Origin: Streptomyces sp. NBC_01260
GTDB taxonomy: Bacteria; Actinomycetota; Actinomycetes; Streptomycetales; Streptomycetaceae
Length of the DNA stretch: 64,000 nucleotides
Direction of reading: 5' to 3'
Assembly: GCF_036226405.1 (NCBI RefSeq)
Contig: NZ_CP108464.1
Span: 8,680,001-8,744,000, forward strand
The notes below the pieces were generated by a model. That model saw nothing but the letters and a program-made list of their open reading frames with translations, ran no database searches and had not been told where the DNA came from. A program made the translations under genes and the position numbers. Positions 16,442 to 23,233 of the stretch are shown here, piece after piece. Within the stretch, counting starts at the first letter, position 1; every line of letters begins with the position of its first letter.

Positions 16442-17391
16442 TTGCGTTCCCCCATCAGTCGGACCTGCAGGAGGCCGAGCACAGCCACGATCAGCGCGAG
16501 CGCGTAGGCGAGAGCAGAGGCGTAGCCGAAGTCGAAGTACTTGAAGCCGTTGTTGTAGAGGTACATGGTGACCGTCAGGGTGGAGTTGTCGGGGCCGCCG
16601 CCGGTGAGGACGTACGGCTCGTCGAAGAGTTGCAGGGTGCCGATGGTGGAGAGCACCACGGTGAGGAGCAGGATCGGGCGCAGCTGGGGAACGGTGATGG
16701 AGACGAAGCGGCGGATCGGTCCCGCGCCGTCGACCTTTGCGGCCTCGTACAGCTCCTGTGGTATGCCCTGCAGGCCAGCGAGGTAGATCACCGCGTTGTA
16801 GCCGGTGTAGTGCCAGGTGATGACGAGGACGACGCCGACGCGGGCCCAGAAGGGGCTGCCGAGCCAGTTCACCCGGTCGATGCCGAACAGGGAGAGGACC
16901 CAGTTCAGCAGTCCGGCGTCGCGGTTGAGGATCACGGAGAACATCACGCCGGCGGCGACCAGGCCGGTCAGCGAGGGGATGAAGACGCCGAGCCGCCACA
17001 GCGGGCGCAGCCAGACCTTGGTGGAGTTGAGGCCGAGGGCGACGAGCAGGGCGAGGCCGAGCATCAGCGGCACCTGTACGACCAGGATCAGCGCCGTGTT
17101 CTTCAGCGCGGTCCAGAACAGCGGGTCGTGCAGCAGGCGCTGGTAGTTGTCGAGCCCGGTGAAGTGCCGGCCGGCGCCGTTGCCGGTGGTGAGGCTGATC
17201 CAGAGCGAGGCGACGATGGGGTACGCCTTGAAGATCGCGAAGCCCAGCACGGCGGGCATGATCAGCAGGTAGGGGACGGAAGTGCGGGTCAGCAGTCGGC
17301 GGCGTCCCGGGAGGGTGCGGCCGGTCTGGTCGGTGCTGCCGCGGCCGGCGGGGGCGGCGGCGGGAGCGTGTTCGGACGGGGCGAGGGACAT
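16438..17391 (-). CDS. Sugar ABC transporter permease (MalF type)
   Basis: A 317-residue permease of the MalF/LacF type with six membrane helices after a polar 40-residue N-terminus. The EAA loop reads ELYEAAKVDGAGPIRRFVSI and the late signature YVLTGGGPDNSTLT is present. ATG 17391 starts five bases after the binding-protein stop. Together with the downstream permease it forms the channel for the sugar captured by the lipoprotein encoded just upstream. Confidence 0.9.
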   Translation of the reverse strand: MSLAPSEHAPAAAPAGRGSTDQTGRTLPGRRRLLTRTSVPYLLIMPAVLGFAIFKAYPIVASLWISLTTGNGAGRHFTGLDNYQRLLHDPLFWTALKNTALILVVQVPLMLGLALLVALGLNSTKVWLRPLWRLGVFIPSLTGLVAAGVMFSVILNRDAGLLNWVLSLFGIDRVNWLGSPFWARVGVVLVITWHYTGYNAVIYLAGLQGIPQELYEAAKVDGAGPIRRFVSITVPQLRPILLLTVVLSTIGTLQLFDEPYVLTGGGPDNSTLTVTMYLYNNGFKYFDFGYASALAYALALIVAVLGLLQVRLMGERK

Positions 17392-17396
17392 GAGGG

Positions 17397-18725
17397 TCAG
17401 GCCGCCTGCTGCCGGCCGGTCTGCTGGGCAAGCTGTTCGGCGGCCTTCCTGAGGGCTTCGGCCGGGTCGGCGCCCTTGAGCAGCACCTGGCTCTGCGCGT
17501 CGCTGGCGAACTTGAGGGCGCGGGCGTAGTCGCCGGTGAAGTTGGTGGCCCGGGCATTGGCGGAGAGCGATTCGACGAAGGGCTTCAGCACCTTCTGGTT
17601 GCCGTAGAAGGGGTGCGGCGCGCTGAATCGCGGGTCGTCGTACGCCGCCTCGAGGGCGGGGAAGACACCGCCGGAGGCGAACATCCGGTTGATCTGGGCG
17701 GGCTTGGTGAGCGCGTACTCGATGAACTGCCAGGCGGCCTTGCGGCGCGTGCTGGACCCGGCAACGGCCAGGTAGGTGGAGTTGACGATGGCGTTGCGTT
17801 TGCCCCTGGGAACGGCGGCGGGCGGCTGCATGGAGCGCCACTTCCCTTTCTGTTCGGGGAACGTGGAGGCCAGATACTCCACGGCCCAGGCCGCTTCCGC
17901 GTAGGTGGCGAGCTTCCCCTGGCTGAGCAGGCGCTTCTCGGTGCCCTGGCCCGCAGTGTCGGCGATCAGGCCGGCATCGTTGAGCCGCTTGATGATGGTG
18001 AGGGCCTTGACCGCGGCCGGGGAGGCGAGCGTGATCTTTCCGGCCCGGTCGAAGTAGAAGACGTCCTGGAGTTGCATCAGGTTCTGGAAGAAGTCCATGT
18101 CCTGGGTGGCGCCGGTCTTGTCGAGCCCGAGCAGCCGGACGCCGGTGGCGTCAAGGATCTTCGACCCCGCGGTGGCCATGTCGTTCCAGTCGCTGATGCC
18201 GTCGGGGTCGACCCCGGCCTTCTCGAAGTGGTCGTGGCGGTAGAAGAGACCGAGCGGGTTGACCTCCCACGGGAGGGCGTGGACTGCCTTGTCCGTGCCT
18301 GTGACAGTCGGCCACAGCCCCTTGGCGAAGGCGTCCTGGTACTTGTCGGCCCCGAACTTGGACAGGTCGGCGATGCCGTCGGGGAACTTGTCCAGGTAAC
18401 TGGGCAAGTAGTCGACGCCGATGTGCAGGACGTCGGCAAGGCCCTTGCCGCCCGAGGCGAGGCCGACGGTGATCTTGTCCCAGATGGCCGGGTTGCCGAC
18501 GTCCTGGACGTCGACCTTGATGCCGGGGTTGTCCCGCTCGAAGGAGGGCACAACGCTGCGCAGGCCCTCGGCCGCGGTGGTCCAGCTCCAGACGACGATC
18601 CTGCCGCTGTCGCCGTCACCTCCGGCGCTGCCCGATCCGTTGTCGCCGCAGGCGGCCAGGCCCAGTCCGGCGGCGGAGGCGGTCGCGAGCTGGAGCAGCC
18701 GGCGGCGGCTCAGTTGGTGGGACAT
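17397..18725 (-). CDS. Sugar ABC transporter substrate-binding lipoprotein
   Basis: A 442-residue extracellular solute-binding protein (family 1). The N-terminus SRRRLLQLATASAAG is a twin-arginine-like signal with a lipobox ending at Cys26 (GLAAC), so the protein is exported, probably folded, and anchored to the membrane. The body has family signatures IVVWSWTTAAEGL, LADVLHIGVDYL and the late AWQFIEYALTKPAQ. ATG 18725 lies inside the 3' end of the aminotransferase gene (16-base overlap). First transport gene of the alpha-galactoside operon; ligand inferred from the GH36 enzyme encoded downstream. Confidence 0.9.
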   Translation of the reverse strand: MSHQLSRRRLLQLATASAAGLGLAACGDNGSGSAGGDGDSGRIVVWSWTTAAEGLRSVVPSFERDNPGIKVDVQDVGNPAIWDKITVGLASGGKGLADVLHIGVDYLPSYLDKFPDGIADLSKFGADKYQDAFAKGLWPTVTGTDKAVHALPWEVNPLGLFYRHDHFEKAGVDPDGISDWNDMATAGSKILDATGVRLLGLDKTGATQDMDFFQNLMQLQDVFYFDRAGKITLASPAAVKALTIIKRLNDAGLIADTAGQGTEKRLLSQGKLATYAEAAWAVEYLASTFPEQKGKWRSMQPPAAVPRGKRNAIVNSTYLAVAGSSTRRKAAWQFIEYALTKPAQINRMFASGGVFPALEAAYDDPRFSAPHPFYGNQKVLKPFVESLSANARATNFTGDYARALKFASDAQSQVLLKGADPAEALRKAAEQLAQQTGRQQAA

Positions 18726-19834
18726 GTCGACTCCTGGGAATGTGTCGTGCGGTGGGTGAGGGTGTGCAGCGCCTCGGCGAGCAGATCCGCCGCGGCGCCA
18801 GGGGTGGAGGTGTGGGGTGACAGCCGGATCCACTCGTCGCGGCGGGTGGTGATCAGGCCGGCCGCTTCGAGGGTGCGGTGGACGGTGGCGGGGTCGTGGC
18901 CGGGCATGCGGAAGGTGCCGATGCCGGCGCGCTCGTGGGGGCCGAGTCCGTCCAGCAGGACCTCGGCGCCGGCCCGCCGTGCGCGGTCGAGCAGGTCGGC
19001 GAGGGTGTCACGGATACGGGTGCCGACGGCGGCCGGGCCGCCCTGGTCGAACAGGTCGTCGATGGCGGCACCGATGGCCGCGGCGGCCGGGAAGTCCGGG
19101 TTGGTGGCGAGGTGGGCGGCGGCCCCGGGCAGCGGCGGCGCCGGATGCTGCGGCGCGAAGGGCTCCGCGACACCGGCCCAGCCGCCGAGCCCGGGAGCCA
19201 GGCGCTCGGCACACCGGTCACGGATCAACAGCAGCGCGGCTCCCCAGCCGGCCCGCAGCCACTTCTGGCCGCCACTGACGAGGATGTCGGCGGCTTCCGC
19301 TTCGAGTGGGACGGCGCCCAGGCCCTGGATGGCGTCGACGATCAGCAGCCGGCCGGGCCCGAGGACTTCCTTGAGGGCGGCGAGCGGTGCCACATGGCCG
19401 GTGATCGAGTCGACGGCGCTGACAGTGAGGGCGTTGACATCGGGGGTGAGATGGCGACGCAGGAGGTCGGGGGTGATGTGCCGCTGCCCGGCCTCGCCGA
19501 CGAGGCGGACGGCAGGGCCGCCGCGGTCGGCGAACCGGAGCCAGGGGTAGAGGTTGGCGGGAAACTCACCGCGGGGCACCAGGACGGTACCGGCGCCGTG
19601 GAGTGCGGCGGCCACGGCGAACAGGCCGTTGCTGGTGGACGGTGCGAGCGCGATCTCATGCGGACGGGCACCGAGCAGCCGGGCCGCCGAGGTCCGGGCT
19701 GCTTCGCTGAGGGCAAAGAGCCGAGCGAGGTCAGCCGGGTCGAGACGGGTGGCCAGCGTGGTCGCGGTGGCGAGAGCGGCGACGGCCGGGCGGGAGACCG
19801 GACCGACTCTGGCGTAGTCGAGGTAGCCCGCCAT
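18710..19834 (-). CDS. Class V aminotransferase family protein
   Basis: About 374 residues of the pyridoxal-phosphate class V fold (cysteine desulfurase / isopenicillin epimerase-like). Visible marks: the N-terminal GYLDYARVGPVS, the cofactor region APSTSNGLFAV, the aspartate in LIVDAIQGLG, and the cofactor lysine in LVSGGQKWLRAGWGAAL. It is the first gene of the alpha-galactoside operon and overlaps the binding-protein gene by 16 bases, which is an odd partner for sugar import; a role on an amino sugar, or a moonlighting sorting of operon members, cannot be decided. ATG 19834 is the first codon that gives a family-like N-terminus; the frame extends to 19912 across the operator region. Confidence 0.8.
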   Translation of the reverse strand: MAGYLDYARVGPVSRPAVAALATATTLATRLDPADLARLFALSEAARTSAARLLGARPHEIALAPSTSNGLFAVAAALHGAGTVLVPRGEFPANLYPWLRFADRGGPAVRLVGEAGQRHITPDLLRRHLTPDVNALTVSAVDSITGHVAPLAALKEVLGPGRLLIVDAIQGLGAVPLEAEAADILVSGGQKWLRAGWGAALLLIRDRCAERLAPGLGGWAGVAEPFAPQHPAPPLPGAAAHLATNPDFPAAAAIGAAIDDLFDQGGPAAVGTRIRDTLADLLDRARRAGAEVLLDGLGPHERAGIGTFRMPGHDPATVHRTLEAAGLITTRRDEWIRLSPHTSTPGAAADLLAEALHTLTHRTTHSQESTCPTN

Positions 19835-19884
19835 CGGTCCGCGGTCGGGGGGCGCAGGGGAGGCGGGCTCGACTGCACACCGAA

Positions 19885-19898
19885 TTTGATCGTTCAAA
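19885..19898. promoter_or_regulatory. Probable LacI operator for the alpha-galactoside operon
   Basis: TTTGATCGTTCAAA has arms TTTGA/TCAAA around a central CG, the usual LacI-family layout, in a markedly AT-rich stretch 50 bases upstream of the aminotransferase start. The LacI gene at the end of the operon is the natural ligand. Confidence 0.6.
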
Positions 19899-19906
19899 AT
19901 TTGCCC

Positions 19907-19921
19907 CAACAAAGCTTGTTG
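19907..19921. promoter_or_regulatory. Second dyad in the same promoter region
   Basis: CAACAA-AGC-TTGTTG, perfect six-base arms, lies eight bases from the first dyad. It could be a second operator or a site for a global regulator; the minus-strand promoter must lie in or next to these two sites. Confidence 0.5.
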
Positions 19922-20154
19922 CAGTTACTTCCAGAGATTTGAAGGTTCACATTAGGGAGATCGGATCGCCCCAGCAAGGGGTTCGGCACAACTGCTGCCC
20001 GGCGAGCCGTGCGGCAGCGCCCCGGGGGACAGCCGACAGAGGGTCCGGCTCGGGTGCCGGAGTGCCGGCACGTCGCGTCGGTTCGCTTCACGCCATCCGT
20101 GTCCGTCGTCGACCGCCTCGCTTCAACGGCACCGTTGCCGCTACGGAATCGCGG

Positions 20155-20358
20155 GACGTCGCAACAACTCTCGCCCTCTTCTGAGCGAAGGTCCTGTCGG
20201 AGGCGTTCAAGTCCGGCATGCTGCGTCTCGTTTCCGACACAGGACTCCACCTGAACTGCTCGTCGGCTCCGTCCTTCGAAGCGTGGCGGGTCAAGGACGC
20301 GGCAGGATGGCGCTTCGTGTCGCTTCCTGTAGGCGACCTTGCCGTCTGGACCCGCTGA
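20155..20358 (+). pseudogene. Relic of a DUF6188-like small protein, C-terminus
   Basis: The plus strand reads DVATTLALF, a TGA stop at 20182, then AKVLSEAFKSGMLRLVSDTG, LHLNCSSAPSFEAWRVKD and WRFVSLPVGDLAVW to a stop at 20358. The order of these pieces resembles the C-terminal half of DUF6188-type proteins, which are common small soluble proteins in streptomycetes. The in-frame stop (TGA where GGA would fit) and the absence of a plausible start make it a relic. Family assignment is from memory of the motif pattern and is moderate. Confidence 0.45.
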
Positions 20359-20403
20359 GGAGCGAGCGAGTCCTAGCCTCGACACCGATGCGGCAGGCGC
20401 GAG

Positions 20404-20844
20404 ACTCGCAGCCTGTAAAGCCTCACGGACCGTCAGGGCCCCGCCAGCGCCGAGGACATCGCCCGCGCTGGTACGCCGGGTCACCATCGTCTGGAGGGCG
20501 AGCAGCGGCTCAAGGGGAACCCGACGGGTGGTCGGACGAGCCCGCGACGAAGACTTGGGCGTCCAGAAAGGAGCGGTGGTCACTGACCCGTGCGGCGCGC
20601 GCGTCACCGTGGTAGCGGCGCAGTTTGGAGCCCCCCCGTGGACGAATGCGCCGAACGGCACCGGGGTGACCTCGGCGGCGCGGATCCGCTGGACCAGCTT
20701 CTCGTCGATGGGGGAGCGGTGCTCGATGCGGTGGTTGATCCGCTGCTCGGGGTGGCCGGCGCGGGCCGCCTCGATGGCGTCGAGGACCCGGGTGTCGGCC
20801 TCGCCGTCCAGGGTGGTGACGCGGCGGGCCCAGACGATGCGAAC
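20404..20844 (-). pseudogene. Relic of a YtcJ-type amidohydrolase, C-terminal part
   Basis: Minus-strand pieces in order: VRIVWARRVTTLDGEADTRV, LDAIEAARAGHPEQRINHRI then EHRSPIDEKLVQRIRAAEVT (the NHRIEH metal-site motif), then in a shifted frame KLRRYHGDARAARVSDHRSF and LDAQVFVAGSSDHPSGSP, and back in the first frame EPLLALQTMVTRRTSAGDVL and LTVREALQ. This is the C-terminal half of a YtcJ-like amidohydrolase. Two compensating frame changes lie inside it, and both ends are missing. The arrangement leaves no doubt that it is a pseudogene. Confidence 0.75.
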
Positions 20845-21133
20845 AGGCGAGGGAGGGGCGACGGGGTGTGCTGCCTGTTGGTCGCCGTGGTCATACGTGC
20901 GGTTTCCTTCTTGTTCCTCGTTCCGTGCGGTCGGACACGTCTACGAGGGCGGTGGCCGGACAGGAACGAGGGGGCGGTGCGGTGGTGTGGCGACGACCGG
21001 CGGACGGCCGCTCGTGACGATGCGTCTTCGGGAAGGGACTGCAAAGGTGAGCACACGGGTGTCGGGGCCGATGAACGGTGCGCGCTGCTGGCCGCCGAGC
21101 GAGTCTCGACAACTCTTCCGAGACGCGTGGCCG

Positions 21134-21754
21134 TCAGGACAGGACCTCGTGATCGCCACCGGATGAGAGTGGGGAGTTCAACGTGGCCAGGTAGTCATCA
21201 AGGAGCTCGGCCTGGCGGTGGGGTGGGAACGCCGGGGGGTCGAATAGCGCCTGTACCACCAGACCGAGCACGAAGGACTGGGCGCCGGCCGCGATGCGGG
21301 CCGGGTCGCCATCGGGCAGTTCGCCGAGCTGTTGGGCTGCGGCGACCAGGTCGCGCAGCTTTTCGCGGCTCTGCGCGTACTTGCGGGCGTAATCGCCGCT
21401 CAACTCGGGGTTGGCGAGCGCGGCATCCCAGGAGGACACCCAGATCCGGTTGCTGTCGGTGGCCTCGTCGGTCAGCGGCAGGATGTCCAGTAGCGCGGCC
21501 CTCACGGCGGACAGGCCTTTGTCGGCGGCGCGCCGGGGGCGGGAGGCACTTCGCCGTTCGAGCAGGTCGAGGGCGTACGCAACCAGGTCGCGTTTGGCGG
21601 GGAAGTAGTGGGTGAGCAGGCCGGTGGTGGCATCGAGCTCGGCGGCGACGGCTCGCATGGTCAATCCACCGAAGCCGTGAGCGACCAACACCCGCCAGAC
21701 CGCCTCGGAGACGTCGCGTCGGCGAGCCTCGTGGTTCCCCTTGGTGCGTGGCAT
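21134..21754 (-). CDS. TetR family transcriptional regulator
   Basis: About 206 residues. The N-terminal helix-turn-helix reads LTMRAVAAELDATTGLLTHY with FPAKRDLV following, the standard TetR layout; the rest is an alpha-helical ligand domain (WDAALANPELSGDY, then FVLGLVVQALFDP). ATG 21754 is chosen, with an in-frame ATG at 21769 as alternative. It diverges from the acetyltransferase gene, and the 50-base gap contains an interrupted ACATA/TATGT dyad, so the regulator probably controls itself and the acetyltransferase. Confidence 0.9.
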   Translation of the reverse strand: MPRTKGNHEARRRDVSEAVWRVLVAHGFGGLTMRAVAAELDATTGLLTHYFPAKRDLVAYALDLLERRSASRPRRAADKGLSAVRAALLDILPLTDEATDSNRIWVSSWDAALANPELSGDYARKYAQSREKLRDLVAAAQQLGELPDGDPARIAAGAQSFVLGLVVQALFDPPAFPPHRQAELLDDYLATLNSPLSSGGDHEVLS

Positions 21755-21765
21755 GCTGCTACGGT

Positions 21766-21789
21766 ACATAGACGTAACGCTTGTTATGT
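21766..21789. promoter_or_regulatory. Candidate TetR operator
   Basis: ACATA and TATGT arms, about 14 bases apart around GACGTAACGCTTGT, in the short gap between the divergent TetR and GNAT genes. Position and layout fit an autoregulatory TetR site. Confidence 0.45.
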
Positions 21790-21802
21790 GAATGGGGTTA
21801 TC

Positions 21803-22354
21803 GTGTTTTCCCTTTCTTTGCGGGACAACGCCTGCCTCCGCCCGCTGGAGATATGGCATGCCGAGGAGTTCGCCGCCCACCTGGACCGGGCTCGCGAGCA
21901 CATCCGGCCATGGGTCGGGCCGGGGTTCGTCACCGTCGACCTCGAGGGGGCGCGGGCCACACTGCGCCGGTACGCCGAGCGTCAGGCCGCGGACGGCGGC
22001 CGCCTCTTCGGTATCTGGCTCGACGGAACACTGGTCGGCGGCGTGATGTTCGTGGAGTTCGACGCCGGCTTCGGTTCCTGCGAGATCGGCTGCTGGCTGG
22101 AGCCGGCCGTCGAGGGTCATGGCCTGGTCACAGAGGCGTGCCGCGCGCTGCTGGAGTGGGCGTTCGCCTCCCGGGGGCTGCATCGCGCCGAGTGGAACTG
22201 CCGAGCCGACAACGAGCGCAGCTCCGCGGTGGCCCAGCGGCTCGGTATGACGCTCGAAGGCGTACGGCGCGAGTACTGGCCCTACGGCGGCACCCGCCAC
22301 GACAAGCAGATGTGGGCGATCCTCGCCCCCGAATGGCGAAACCATCACCAGTGA
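21803..22354 (+). CDS. GNAT family acetyltransferase (RimJ/RimL type)
   Basis: About 183 residues of the GNAT fold, ribosomal-protein or small-molecule N-acetyltransferase type. It begins VFSLSLRDNACLRPLEIWHA; acetyl-CoA binding region is EIGCWLEPAVEGHGLVTEAC, followed by LHRAEWNCRADNERSSAVAQ and RLGMTLEGVRR, the standard C-terminal signature of RimL-like proteins. GTG 21803 has GGGG seven bases upstream; GTG 21788 is the alternative. Paired divergently with a TetR regulator, which suggests induction by a small toxic compound that the enzyme may acetylate. Confidence 0.87.
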   Translation: MFSLSLRDNACLRPLEIWHAEEFAAHLDRAREHIRPWVGPGFVTVDLEGARATLRRYAERQAADGGRLFGIWLDGTLVGGVMFVEFDAGFGSCEIGCWLEPAVEGHGLVTEACRALLEWAFASRGLHRAEWNCRADNERSSAVAQRLGMTLEGVRREYWPYGGTRHDKQMWAILAPEWRNHHQ

Positions 22355-22644
22355 CCGGAATCTCCGCCACGCACCCACGGCGGTGGCTGTGGGCCAACGC
22401 GGTGGGTGCTCACTCACGTGCAGCGGACTACGGAAGCCGTGGTCCAACATCTGACTGCGGCCGGTGAGCGGGGCGGGTCCGACACCGCGCGGGCAGTGTG
22501 GGTGTGAACTGGGTGCGGACCTCGTCATGGTGGCAGATCAGCCGTGTCACAACACTTGGTCGAGTGGTTCCCGAACGTTTCGGATTTTGTAGCGACTCTG
22601 AAGCCAGGCATGATCGCCTCGGCGGATGGGAGAACACAGGTCCG

Positions 22645-23233
22645 ATGCCTGCACCGGCCGCACACGGCTGGACGGACGATCAGGTGTGGACCGTCGCCCG
22701 GGTACGCACACTGATCGGGCGGAAGTTCCACATCTCCTACAGCTTCTCCGGCGTCACCCGGCTGCTGCACCGGATGGGCTACAGCCTGCAGATGCCCGCC
22801 CGGCCTGCCGCCGAACGCGACGAAGACGCGATTACTGCATGGCGGAAGGCGACCTGGCAGGAGGTAAAAACCTTCGGACGGCGACCGGCGCGTTCATCTG
22901 CTTCGAGGATGAATAGGGCGTAACCGGTCGGCCGCCCAAGGGCCGCACCTGGGGCCGGCGCGGGATCACCCCGACGGTGCATGTGCCCGGGTGCAGCCGT
23001 GGCCGCCTCTCGGCGGCCGGGCTGCTGTGCATCAGGCCGGGCCTGCCCACCCGCCTGTGCCGACACGCCGGCCGCAAGGGCGCGTGCCGCTCGCTGAGCG
23101 AGACGGACTACATCCGCCTGCTCGACGGCGCCCACCGAGACTGCGCCAGGTCCAGTACCAGCCCGACCTTATTGACGGATGCCTTGCCGGCACTGGACTC
23201 ACCCTGACAACACCACGCCTACGAGCTCAGTGA
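22645..23233 (+). pseudogene. IS630-family transposase relic
   Basis: Frame one carries HGWTDDQVWTVARVRTLIGR and KFHISYSFSGVTRLLHRMGY, the winged-helix part of IS630 transposases. A frame change then gives AFICFEDE, an in-frame stop, and GVTGRPPKGRTWGRRGITPT of the DDE domain, then CRSLSETDYIRLLDGAH. A final shift gives QYQPDLIDGCLAGTGL, the family's C-terminus. The second catalytic aspartate region is deleted. No terminal repeats are recognisable. The right end overlaps the last bases of the secreted TIM-barrel gene on the other strand. Confidence 0.8.
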
